From Phascolarctos cinereus (taxonomy: Eukaryota; Chordata; Mammalia; Diprotodontia; Phascolarctidae): a stretch of DNA of 64,000 nucleotides. A program made the position numbers and the translations under genes. The DNA lies in NCBI RefSeq assembly GCF_002099425.1, contig NW_018344008.1, positions 10,656,501 through 10,720,500 on the forward strand. Direction: 5' to 3'. Below are positions 10,200 through 22,334 of this stretch, piece after piece; the stretch's first letter is position 1, and the number at the start of each line of letters is the position of its first letter. Below the pieces are notes generated by a model. The model ran no database searches. It saw only the letters and a list, made by a program, of their open reading frames with translations, and was not told the origin of the DNA.

Positions 10200-13043
10200 A
10201 AAATAAAAAATAATATATTGTGATTTATCAACAATCACTTCTACATGCTTTTGAGTTTTAAATTTTTCTCCCCCTTTTTCCCCATCTCCCTCTGCAAGAC
10301 AGTGTGCAATCTGATATAGGCTATACATACACATTCCTATTAAACATATATTCACATTAGTCATATTGTAAGGAAGAATTAGAACCAATAGGAGGAACCA
10401 CCAGAAAGAGGAAACAAAACACAATAGAAGAAAAAAATAGCAAATGGTATGCTTCAATCTACATTTAAACTCCATAGTTCTTTCTTTGTATGTGGATAGC
10501 ATTTTCCATCATGAGACCTTTGGAGATGTCTTAGATCCTTGTATTGATGAGAAGGGTTAAGTCTATCAATATTAGTCATCTCACAACATGGCTGTTACTA
10601 TGTACAACATTCTCCTGGTTCTGCTCCCTTCATTCAGCATCAGGCCATACAAGTCTTTCCAGGTTTTTCTGAAGTCTTCCTGTTCATCATTTCTTATAGC
10701 ACAATAGTATTCCATTACATTCATATAACACAACTTGTTCAGCCATTCCCAATTGATGGGCATCCTTTCAATTTCCAATTCTTTGCCACTACAAAAAGAG
10801 CTGCTATGAATATTTTTGTACATGTGGGTCCTTTTCCCATTTGTTTGATCTCTTTAGGATACAGCCCTAGAAGAGCTATTGCTGGGTCAAAGGGCATGTG
10901 CATTTTTATTGCCCTTTGGGCATAGTTTCAAATTGATTTCCAAAATGGTTGGATTAGTTCACAACTCCATCAATAATGCATTAGGGCTCTAGTTTTCCCA
11001 CAACCTCTCCAACATTTATCATTGTCCTGTTTTGTCATGTTAGCCAATCCAACAGGTGTAAAGTGGTACCTCAGAGTTGTTTTGGTTTGCATTTATTTTC
11101 ATCAATAATGATTTAGAGCATTTTTTCATATGATTATAGATAGCTTTAATTTCTTCATCTGAAAACTGCTCTCTATATATTTTAGAAATGAGGCCCTTGT
11201 CAGGGACACTGTTTGTAAAAATCCTTTCCCTTTTTTTTAGTTTCCTTCTAATCCTGGTTGAATTGGCTTTGTGCAAAAACTTTCCAATTTAATGTAATCA
11301 AAATTATCCACTTTGCATTTCATAATGTTCTCTATCTCTTGTTTGGTCATAAATTCTTCTGGTCTCCATAAAAATGACAGGTAAATTATTCCTTGCTCTC
11401 CCAGTTTGTTTATAGTATTATCCTTTATGTCTAAATCACGTACACATTTTGACTTTATTTTTGTGTATTATGTAAGATGCCTAGTTTCTGCCCTACTCTT
11501 TTCTAGTTTTCCCAGCAGGTTTTGTCGAATAGTGATCTGGGGTCTATAGGTTTATCAAATAGTATATTACTGTAGTCATTGACTACTGTGTCTTGTATAC
11601 TTAAACTATTCCACTGATCCATCATCCTATTTCTTAGCCAGTACCAAGTAGTTTTGATAATTGCTGCTTTATAATACAATTTAAGATGTGGTACGGCTAG
11701 GCCACCTTCCTTAGCATTTCTTTCCATTAATTCTCTTGAGATTCTGGACCTTTTGTTCTTCCAAATGAATCTTGTTAATATTTTTTCTAGCTCTATAAAA
11801 TATTTTTTGGTAGTTTGATTGGTATGTCACTGAATAAGTAAATTAACTTAGGTAGAATTGCCATTTTTATTACATTAGCTTGGCCTACTCATGAGCAACT
11901 GTTTTTTCCAATTATTTAGATTTGACTTTATTTGTGTGAAAAGGGTTTTGTAATTCTGTTGATATATTTCCTGGGTTTGTTTTGGCAGGTAGACTCATAA
12001 ATAGTTTATAAAGTCTACAGTAACTTCAAATGGAATTTCTCTTTCTATCTCTTGCTGTTGGGCTTTGTTGGTAATATATAGGAATGCTGATGATTTATGT
12101 GGGTTTATTTTATATCCTGCAACTTTGCTAAAGTGGTTTATAATTTCAAGTAGTTTTTTACTTGATTCTCTAGGATTCTCTAAGTATACCATCATATCAT
12201 CTCCAAAGAGTGATAGCTTTGTTTCTTCTTGGCCTATTCTAATAACTCCAATTTCTTTTTCTTCTCTTATTGCTAAAGCTAACATTTCTAGTACCATATT
12301 GAATAACAGTGGTGATAATGGACATCCTTGTTTTACCCTGGATCTTATTGGAAATGCTTCTAGCTTGTCCCCATTACATACAATGCTTGCTGAAGGTTTT
12401 AGGTAGATGCTACTTATCATTTTAAGGAAGACTGTATGTATTCCTATGCTCTCTAGTGTTTTTAACAGGAATTAATGTTGTATTTTATCAAAAGCTTTTT
12501 CTGCATTTATTGAGATAATTATTCAGTTTCTGTTAGTTTTATTGTTGATATGATCAATTATGCTAATAGTTTTCCTAATACTGAACCAGTCCTGCATTCC
12601 TGGTATAAATATTTTCTGGTCATAGTGTATTATTCTCATTATATGTTGTTGTAATTTTTTTTTGCTAATATTTATTTAAAATTTTTGCTTCTATAATAAT
12701 TAGGTAAATTGGTTTATAATTTTTTTCTCTGCTTTGAGTCTTCCAGGTTTAGGCATCAGCATTATGTTAGTATCATTAAAAGAATTTGTTAAGACTCTTT
12801 CTTCATCTGTTTTTCCAAATAGTCTATATAGTATTGGAATTAATGTTCTTTAAATGTTTGATAGAATTCACTTGTAAATCCATCTGGTCCAGGAGATTTT
12901 TCCCTAGGGAGCTCATTGCTGGCTTGTTCAATTTCTTTCTCTGAGGTGGATTTATTTAAGTATTTAAATTCCTCTTCTGTTAATCTGGGCAATTTATATT
13001 TCACCAAGATTGTCAAATTTATTGGCATACAGTTATGAATATG
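10200..13043 (-). mobile_element. L1 LINE, reverse, 5'-truncated, RT to 3' UTR
   Basis: On the minus strand it runs from the start of the reverse transcriptase domain ([18 protein letters not shown], near 12840-12900) through the catalytic region, open for 141 codons at 11995-12420 ([15 protein letters not shown], then LFGDDMMVYLENP), and on to the ORF2 C-terminus and 3' UTR. The RT box reads FGDD, not the L1-typical FADD, so an alanine is replaced. Several frameshifts and stops make it non-functional. Confidence 0.88.
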
Positions 13044-13059
13044 CAATGTTAATATTGAA

Positions 13060-14094
13060 GATTGAGAGGTGGATGATATACATTACACAGTGATGGGTAA
13101 TACAGTCTTAATGAAACAAGATATATAGGCAATTGCAAAAAAATAAAATGGATAAATTTGATTACATGAAACTGAAAAAGGTTCTGCACAGACAAAATTA
13201 AAGCACCTAGGATAAGAAAAGAAGTGGTGGAATTGGGTGGGGGGAGATCACTGTATGAAATTTCTGTAATAAGGTTTTAGAATCCAAGAAAACACTCTAT
13301 CTCTATCTGTATCTCTCTCTGCCTTGCCCTTCCCCCCATACATACATATATACATATGTATATTGCCTACTATTAAATATTATATATAAATATTCCTGTC
13401 TGCATATGTAATAGCCTTTCTCAAAATGATAAGTGGATGAAGAATATAAATATATAGTTCCCAAAGAATAATTATAAAGTATTCATATTCACATTAAAAA
13501 ATGCCCTAAAATCACTGATAAGAAGTTTGTAACTCAAAACAACCCTGAGGTTTCACCTCACACTCTGTAAATGGACAAATGACAAAACAATGCAATAGTC
13601 AATGTTGGAAGTGTTGTGATAGTGATAGCTAAACTAATAATACATTGCTATTGGAGTTGTGGATTGTTTTTGGAAAGCAACTTGTAATTATGCCAACAAA
13701 GTAACCAAACTATCCATACCCTTTTAACCAAAGATTCCACTGCTGGGCTAATATTGCAAATAAACCACTGACAAAAAGAAAGTCATCATATACATATCAA
13801 AATATCTATAGCAAAACTTTGGGTTATTGCAAAAACCTAGAAACAAAATAAATGATCATCAATTAGAGAATGTCTAGACAAATTATAATACATAAATATA
13901 GTACATAAAAATAAGTAAAGTACAAAATTAAGAATGTGATAAATATAGAGAAGCATGGAAAGTTCTACTTCAACCAATGTACAGTGCGGTAAGCAAAACC
14001 AAGAAAACAATAGACACAAATCACTATAATAACATAACTGGCAAGTTAAAATATAAAATATAAAAATATAAAAAGTGAATTAAACAACATTATG
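13060..14094 (+). mobile_element. Old L1 LINE, ORF2 C-terminal part (left part of split copy)
   Basis: Strongly diverged L1 ORF2 C-terminal sequence in + orientation, including the FDYMKLKKVLHRQN-like segment near 13150 and the region around the conserved CCCAGCAATACC equivalent near 13740. It resumes at 17081 after the HAL1 insertion. A short CT/TA-rich tract lies at about 13295-13370. Confidence 0.65.
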
Positions 14095-17067
14095 GGGTGA
14101 GGTCAAGGGGGTGGAGCCAAGATGGTGGAGTGAAAGCAATGACTTGCTTGAGCTCTCCCCCAAACCCCTCCAAATACCTGTAAAAAATGGCTTTAAATGA
14201 TTTCTAAAGCAGCAGAACCCACAAAAAGACAGAGCGAAGCAAATTTCCAGCCCAAGACAACCTGGATGGTTGACCAGAAAGGTATATTGCATTGGGCAAA
14301 AAGAAGAGCACAGGGCAGTGTGGGTGCGCAGGCCACAGCAAACCTGGAGCAGGCCTCAGAGGACTGAATCTCAGGTAGCTGTGGAGATTTCCAGACCTCT
14401 CAATCCATGAACACCAAAGACAATTGAGAAGGTCAGTGGGAAAAGTCTGTTTCTGTGGTGCTGAGAGTGGAGCACAGCGTCTCAGTTCCATTCCCCAAGA
14501 GCACGGCCCTGGGGGAGGCAGCTATCTCCTGAGCTTCCAGCCCACAGATTGAGGGGGAATCTAGTGCCTGATGAGAGGGGGGTTTCAGGGATCTCTTTGC
14601 CGTTGCTGAGGCAGGAATCTCTTGCTTTGTCCGTGCTTGGATCTGGGTCACAGTTCTGGGTGGCAGTGCTGAGATGAGGAAGAGTGCTGGCATAGTGGAG
14701 CATATAGTGGCTGTAAAGAGGAAACCCTCACAGTTCTAAGAGAGAAAAGACTGCTTGTGGTCACTCACAGGCCAGAGCACAGACCAAGAAAGGAGTAAAC
14801 ACCTCACCCCTTATCATACCACCTTGCAAGAACTGAAAATTTACAGGTCCCTACAAGCATTTCTGAAAACAGCTGTACAAACTCCTGAAGCTTGGGACAG
14901 TACATTCTCCACATTGGAAGCAGACTCTTACTTTAACAAAGGGTTTAAAACTCAAATAATTGGCCAGGATCATGAGCAAGCAGTGCAAAAGGAATAAGAC
15001 TATATTATCTTACTTTGGTGACAAAGAAGATCAAAACATACAACCAGAAGTAGACAACAAAGTCAAAGCTCCTATATCCAAAGCCTCCAAGAAAAATATG
15101 AATCAGTCCCAGGCCTTGGAAGAGCTCAAAAGGGATTTTGAGAAGCAAGTAAGAGAAGTAGAGGAAAAACTGGGAAGAGAAATGAGAGTAATGCAAGAAA
15201 ATCATGAAAAACAAGTCAACAGCTTGCTAAAGGAGACCAAAAAAATACTGAAGAATATAACACCTTAAAAAATAGCCTAGCCCAAATGGCAAAGGAGGTC
15301 CAAAAAGCCAATGAGGAGAAGAATGCCCTAAAAAGAAAAATCGGCCAAATGGAAAAGGAAGTCCAAAAGATTACTGAAGAAAATACTTCTTTAAAAATTA
15401 ATTGGAAGCTAGTGACTTTATTAGAAATCAAGACACTATAAAACAAATCCAAAAGAATGAAAAAATAGAAGACAATGTGAAATATCTCATTGGAAAAACA
15501 ACTGACCTGGAAAATAGATCCAGGAGAGAGAATTTAAAATTATTGGACTATCTGAAAGCCATGATCAAAAAAAGAGCCTAGACATCATCTTTCAAGAAAT
15601 TATCAAGGAAAACTGCCCTGATATTTTAGAACCAGAAGGCAAAATAGAAATTGAAAGAATCCACAGATCTTCTCCTGAAAGAGATCACCAAAGGAAAACT
15701 CCTAGGAATATTGTAGCCAAATTCCAGAGTTCCCAGGTCAAGGAGAAAATACTACAAGCTGCCAGAAAGAAACAATTCAAGTGTTGTGGAAACACAATCA
15801 GGATAATACAAGATTTAGCAGCTTCTATGTTAAAGGACCGTAGGGCATGGAATATAATATTCCGGAGGGCAAAGGAGATAGGATTACAACCAAGAATCAC
15901 CTACCCAGCAAAACTGAGTATAATCCTTCAGGGGAAAAAATGGTCATTCAGTGAAATAGAGGACTTTCAAGCATTCTTGATGAAAAGACCAGAGCTGAAT
16001 AGAAAATTTGACTTTCAAATACAAGACTCAAGTGGAACATGAAGAGGTAAACAGGAAAGAGAAATCATAAGAGACTTATTAAGGTTGAACTGTTTACATT
16101 CCTGCATGAAAAGATGATATTTATAACTCATGAGACTTTGTCAGTATTAGGTAGTTGGAGGGAAAAAATTATATGTATGTATATAGTAGTAAGTGATAGA
16201 TAGATAGATAGAGGGCACAAGGTTAGTTGAAGATTAAGGGGTCATATCTGGAGAATAAAATTAAGGGATGAGAGAGGATTATACTAGGAGAAGAAGAAAG
16301 GGAGAGGTAGAATGGGGTAAATTATCTCACAAAAAACAGAAAAGAAAAGGCTCTTACAGTGGAGGGGAAATGGGGGAAGGTGAGAGGGAGTGAGGGAATC
16401 TCATTCTCGTCAGATTTGGCTTAAAAGGGGAATAACATACACATTCAATTGAGTGTGTAAATCTGTCTTACCCTACAGGAAAATAGGGAGAGAAGGGGAC
16501 AAGAGAGCAGGGGGATGATAGAGAGGAGGGCAGATTGGGAAAGGGGTAATCAGAAGCAAATACTTCTGAGGAGGGACAAAATCAAAAGAAAGAATAGAAT
16601 AAATGGGAGGTAGGATAGGATAAGGGAAATAGAGTTAGTTTTCCACAACATGTCTACTATGGAAGTGTTTTGCATAACTGCACATGTACAACCTATATTG
16701 AGGTGCTTGCCTTTTCAATGAGGGTGGGTGGGGAGGGAGGGAGGGAGAAAATTTGGAACCCAAAGTTTTAAAAACACATGTTTAAAAAAAATGTTTTCAC
16801 ATGCAACTGGGAAATAAGAAATACAGGAAATGGGGTACAGAAGTCTATCCTGCCCTACAGGAAAATAGAAGGGAAAGGGGATAAGAGAAGGGGGGTAGAG
16901 ATAGAAGAGAGGGCAGATAAGGGGAAGGGGTATTCAGAATGCATACTATCTTGGGGTGGGGGAGGGATGAGATGGGGAGAAAATTTGGAACTCAAAATCT
17001 TGTGGAAGTAAATGTTGAAAATTAAAAATAAATAAATTTGTATTTAAAAAATCAAAAAATTTAAATA
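14095..17067 (+). mobile_element. HAL1 (half-L1) retrotransposon, near full length
   Basis: The element has an L1-type 5' UTR (starting near GGTGGAGCCAAGATGG), ORF1 (14972-16042), a purine-rich linker and 3' UTR, and an A-rich tail. It has no ORF2 sequence. A 13-bp target-site duplication flanks it: AAACAACATTATG at 14082-14094 and AAACAAAATTATG at 17068-17080, one mismatch. HAL1s are known L1 derivatives that lost ORF2 and move with L1-supplied enzymes. The flanking duplication shows that this ORF2-less form inserted as such and did not arise by deletion in place. Confidence 0.85.
14972..16042 (+). pseudogene. HAL1 ORF1 (RNA-binding chaperone-like), frameshifted
   Basis: ATG at 14972 (MSKQCKRNKTILSYFGDKED). 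The order is an N-terminal region, a heptad-rich coiled coil (about 15100-15400), an RRM-like part (LENRSRREN..., about 15505-15560) and the C-terminal domain ending at 16042 (TYPAKLSIILQGKKWSF). This is the ORF1p layout: a trimeric nucleic-acid-binding protein that coats the element's own RNA. The first frame ends at about 15268 and the last intact frame is 15827-16042, so at least two frameshifts break it. The family's usual length is about 340-370 residues, which matches the span. Confidence 0.8.
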
Positions 17068-17080
17068 AAACAAAATTATG

Positions 17081-17345
17081 AAGATAAAGCACATCTTTCA
17101 AAAATTAATATACAAAGACACCTCCAACCTTTCCCTTTATGGTATGGGGTCCACAGTTGTTATACAATGACCATATTTTCAGATGTTTTTGTTATATTGG
17201 TCAGTTGTACTAATTTTGTACTCTTCTCTCTCCTTTTTGTCTTTAAAATACTATATGTTGTATAAAATAGATCTTAAGGGGGAGAGGAAGAACTGGGGAA
17301 AATTGTGAGGATACAACAAAAACTAATAAAAACTTAAAAAAGAAA
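17081..17345 (+). mobile_element. Old L1 LINE 3' UTR (right part of split copy)
   Basis: This directly continues the element ending at 14094. It has a G-rich segment (GGGGGAGAGGAAGAACTGGGG, split here only by the line) and an A-rich end, as in other L1 3' UTRs in the window. Confidence 0.5.
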
Positions 17346-19884
17346 TCAGTGGCTCCACAAGAAAGCAAAAATATTGAAACAATATGTAAAACTGATTGTA
17401 AAATTTCCACATTCCACTTATTCCCATTTAATGGCATGATGAATTCACGATGCAAAACTTTAATTTTGCCGAGTTTCTTGACATGATAATTTGGAGATCT
17501 TATATGGGTAAACAGTCTTATAATTCTAGGAGGGAACTGAGTATCAACACCTTATTGACATTTGAAACTACAGAAGGCATTGGAGTAGGGATGTGTAACT
17601 TGAGTTCTTTCTAAAAATATTTTTTGATAATAGTGTTTCAATATTTTCCATTTCCTTTATCATTTCATGCACTTTGTTTTATTTATTTTTTCCTGAGAAG
17701 GGGTCCTTAAGATGTTGCCAAACTTCCAAAGTGATCCATGACACACAAAAGTTTGAAAGTCCTGTATTAGAATGTTAAGAGAAAAAGATAGTGAATTTTA
17801 TATTGGTAAGAGTGAAAAGAACCTGTAGAGCAATCTTTTTTCCAAATTCAATTGTTTTCTGCATTGAACGACTCAAAATAATTGGGAGAATTTGAGGGAA
17901 ATATTCTTTTGGAGTAGAAATAAAAGATGACTATAATAACTCACTAATATTGACCAATGGTAGCCTACAAATAATTCTCAGAACCAAAGTCAAGTCAGTA
18001 AGCATTTATTTAATGTTTTATGTATCAAGTACTGTGCTAATCGTAGGTGTATTACAACAAATGTATTACAGCATTTTTTGAAAATATCAATGTGATAATT
18101 TTATTGACATAAGCTTATAATAAGTGGAAGTATCTGGGAAACAGATAAATGCTCATTTCCAAAGTTTTCATTAATGAAGCACTTTACTTCTATTTACCTA
18201 GGACTATGGCCAGATAAATGGTTAATGATCACTGGAGTATTTTTAAAAAATAAAGAAACTGACTGTTTATAGATAGTCCATTTTATATCAATACATCTTA
18301 AAGCATGGACGTGTAGCTGCTGGATTTAAATGCTAAATCTAGGGTAAGGACCTCTGTATTTGTTAATCTATTTTTTTTTGTATCCAACAATTTATCATTA
18401 TGAATGATAATTGAAAAGGTTTTACTTTATGTACCTGACATTCTTTTTTAAAATCTTTGATCCATTTACTTAAAACTTGTTAAGTATCTATCTATGTTCT
18501 GGTTTTACTTTTTCCTTAAACTTCAGAATTTTGCACGAATCAATTTTGAAGTGAAAAGCATTATTTATCTTCTTTAGTACATAATTTGGAGAGTTGTATC
18601 AAGAAGCTAAGGTAGGATAGGTTAAGGTAGCATGTCTAAATGGGGTTCCAATTCTTACCCTGCTTTTAACTCATTCCTATTACATTGTACCCCAGTCTCC
18701 CAAGTGCCCACAGTCTATTTAGGCAAATTATTCATAAAGGAAGCCTACCTTTGCCAAAGATAATATCATAGATAATAGCAGGTCACAGGGAGCAAAGGCA
18801 TTGATGATAATTGGGGTGAGGGTAACTAAGAAATAGTTGATTGTAAATCAAAAAATGCCAGGAAACATTCTGGGAGCTGAACTCATTCTGGGAGGTTTTT
18901 TTTTCATTTTGACAACAGTTAATATGAGTATAGTAAACATTAAAATTTCTAAGTAAATAATAGAAAGTAAGAATGGTATCTTTTTTCCCACGTCTACAAC
19001 TTCCAGAGATTCATGGCCTTCTCTTTGAAGGATTCTCAGAGTTTTAATTAATTCCACCCTGGGTCTCAGGAAGTTTTTATTTTGGAGTATAAATACACAG
19101 ATGGCATACTTATTGAGAGGAATTTTGGTTGAATAGAAAGAACTGAGATTGTTAGGCAATAGTGCCAGCTATGCATACTCAGAAAAGTTATTAAACCCGC
19201 TACCTCTAATCAGCTTGTGTGATTTGATCTCCACATTCTTTCCTATCTCTAAAATTAAATTGTGTGCTCCAATTCTGTAAGAAACCTTTCCATGTGATTT
19301 TCTTTGTCTTCTTTATTTTAATTTGATATCTTATCCAATTTAAAATATCTATTAAAATATGTTATTCAAGCATACTAAATATATATTAATATATTTGTTA
19401 TTCAAACATGTTCAAAGACCAAATATAAACTTTGCTAGACCAAAGGTTCCAATTGCTAACTCAAATATCATTTATATATCCTCCCTTCTAATGGTTCTGA
19501 ATTAAATATAACTTAATTAATTGAAATAGTGTGTTGAGGAACTTCAACATTCATTAATTAACCACATTTGATTAATTTCCCTTTTAATTTTTTATACACA
19601 TGACAAGTAAACAATTTAAGATATTTTAAGTAACTCATTTCCACAAATGTCCTGTTTTACTGCTTAACATCCTTAAAATATCCTTACAATATTCTACCAT
19701 TCCTACTTGTGACTGTATTATATCTTTCATCTTCTTGTGAGCTTAAAGCCCTGAAAAAGTCATCTACAATCAGTGGCTCTACTTCTCCTCTCACACTGTT
19801 CTAAACCTATACAAACTGGCTTCTGACTTTAATATCCAAATGAAATTCATCTCACAAAAGTTACCAATGATCTGCTTATTAACA
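17346..19884. other. Unassigned AT-rich intergenic sequence with an L2 3'-end scrap
   Basis: No gene recognised. A short reversed L2 3' end is visible at about 17985-18060 (CAGTAAGCATTTATTTAATG). The stretch at 17695-17760 (GGGGTCCTTAAGATGTTGCC...) looks like an old interspersed repeat that I cannot name. A faint MIR-like segment may lie at 19150-19260. Confidence 0.4.
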
Positions 19885-20083
19885 TTCAATTTTTAAAATT
19901 TTTGAGTTCGAAATTCTTTCTCTCACTCTTACCCCTCCCTCACCCACTGAGAAAGTGAGCAATATAATATGAATTATAAATGTGAAGTCATGAAAAACAT
20001 ATTTCTACATTAGCAATGTTTAAAAAAATCAAGAAAGAATAAGATAGTAAAAAAATATGCCTCAATCTGCACTCAGAGTTTAT

Positions 20084-20162
<79 letters not shown>

Positions 20163-20425
20163 GAAGGTGGGTAGTGATTTTCATCATGGATTCCTTGACA
20201 TTTTTTTGGATCATTGTCTTGGTCAGTGTATCTGTCTTTTGCATTTGAGCATCATTACAATGTTACTATTACCATTCTAAGATTTTCTTGCTTCTTCTCA
20301 TTTCACTTTTCATAAATGCATACGTCTTACCTGGTTTTTTGAAACCATCCTAATCATTATTTTTTACAGCACAATAGTATTCCACCATGATCATATACCA
20401 CATTGAGTTCAGTCATTCCACTTTT
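19885..20425 (-). mobile_element. L1/HAL1-type LINE, reverse, 3' part (left part of split copy)
   Basis: Reverse complement of an L1 3' UTR and the end of ORF2. It is interrupted at 20425 by a retrocopy and resumes at 22335. A long (TC)n lies inside it at 20088-20161. Confidence 0.75.
20088..20161. repeat. (TC)n microsatellite
   Basis: About 37 CT units, slightly interrupted, inside the reversed L1 3' UTR. Confidence 0.95.
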
Positions 20426-22334
20426 TTTTCACCATTCCACATAATAAAGGATATTTATTATGGAGGGACAAAAATTGGAAAAGGAAAAAAAAATCAGCAA
20501 AACTAATCAATACATCAAAAAAAAAAACCCTGTAAATATGTGCAATGTCCCACTTACACTGTCCCATCTGTGCAATGAAGTTGAGTTGTCTTCTCAAATC
20601 TCTTCTTCAGATCCATTCAAAGTGATTCCAAAAAGCCTTGTTTATATTAAATTGGCAGTGACATCCTGTAGAATTCATCCTCTACAGAGAGAACTGAGTA
20701 ATGAGAGGGGCCAGGCAAGAGATGCTGCGCCAGGCAAGAGATGCTGCTTCAGGTGGCTCTGGACTTGATGGAAAGGAAGATCTGGAGCCAGGTTTTTTTT
20801 TTTTTAACAATCCTCTACTGAATATATGAATATGTCAGGGGCCTGGTTGGCTGCTGATCTGGTCATGTTCAGTCTTAGGAAGGCAGCACCCTATGCACCT
20901 TTAAAGCAGACAGGAGACATGGGAGTGGGTTGGGCAGTTGGTGCTACTGTAAGTGCTGGTACAAGTCTATCATTTCTACCAGTATCAAGTATATACTTTC
21001 CTGAGTGAGTTTCATGGTGTTGGTGGTGAAGCAGTAAAGGGTGTTGTTGAGTTGCCCTAAGATCCAGGCAGTGATTAGCAATAGGAGAGCCAAGTGAAGA
21101 AATTGGAAGAGGTGGTGACAACTTTTGGGGAAAGGATCTGGAAGTGGTGACTTGATGACCACAAGGTAGGTAAGCTCTTGGCTACTTCCAAAGGTGAAAG
21201 TCACAGACCACTCATCTTCCATTTCAGGCCTTGACTGTATCTACTGAAATGAACTGTGTTTGGGCTCATCTTGTACAAGTCCCTCAAGTAAAGTGCCTGG
21301 TCCTGGAGCAATGATCTCTTTCTGCACTGTTTGCAGCTACAGAGAGAAGGGTAGTTAAAAGTGGCTTTCACTGTCTGAAATGGCAATTGGCCCAGGAAGT
21401 TGCTGTTGGCCTTCCTTTCCCTGCATATCAGGCACTTCCCTATTATCTGGTGACTAGATTGCTCCCCACTCCTTCAGCCCTTGATGCCAATCACTGGTAG
21501 GGTGAGGGGGAATCACTTTGTTCTACAAATTTTCTGTTGGTCAGTTCAAACCTAGCTTCCAGGTTGAAGCTCTGGTGTCTTGAAAAGTTCCTTCTCTAGG
21601 AAGAGGACTGAAGGGATGAGAGCACTGAGACTTCAGTCAAGAGTAGCTACCTCTGGCTTCTCCACTGGGATGTTTACAAGTTACTGGCTAAGTTTTTCAG
21701 GGGTCTGGTCAGCCTCTGTGCTGGTTGTGCTGTGGTTGGTACTGGAAGATGGGCACTCCATGTACCATGAAGGCAGGAAACGTGGCATTAATTTGGGTAC
21801 CTTGGAGTTGCACTAATTGCTGGTGTTATTAGTAGTAAGAGTAGGTTCAGGGGCCAGAGATCATTCCTTATTAAGCCACAGTTTGAAAAGGCACCAGGGA
21901 TATACTTGCATGATCAAGTTTCCTGTTGTTGGTGGTTGAACATTAGAGAAAGTCAAATTGCCACAGGTTGCAGATAATGACCAGCAATAAAACAAACAAA
22001 CAAACAAAAAAAAAAAAAACAGAAGTTGGCAGAAAAGACCCCAATTTTGAGAAGGGGGTTCTGAAGGTTATAGGGGTAACTTGATGACCACAGGGGCATA
22101 AAGTGCTTGGTCAGTTGCACAGTGCAAAGTTAGTTCTTGTAAATTAACCATTTCAGGCCTTGAGTATCCACTAAGATAAACTAGATTTGTATCCTTCTTG
22201 ACCCAGTCTCCAAAGTAATTTGCTAGTCCTGGCCCAACAATTTCTATTCCATGAATGCACCCTGGATGTCCTGCTAGGAGGCTTCTCAGTCTGGAATACA
22301 CCTACAACTGGAATCTAGACTCTGAGCAGAGACC
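20426..22334 (-). pseudogene. Processed retrocopy of an unidentified host transcript
   Basis: A 16-bp exact duplication (CAGTCATTCCACTTTT) flanks it at 20410-20425 and 22335-22350. On the minus strand its 3' end shows AATAAA (at 20459-20454), about 24 bases, then a short A-run. These are marks of L1-mediated retrotransposition of a polyadenylated RNA. The body contains two related segments in tandem (about 22330-21700 and 21460-20840). Each has a VVIKLP / VVIKSP motif followed by a hydrophobic helix-like segment (for example LALLLLITAWILG). Fragments stay open for 77 and 92 codons (22301-22068, 21222-20944) but stops lie between them. I cannot name the source gene. Confidence 0.7.
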
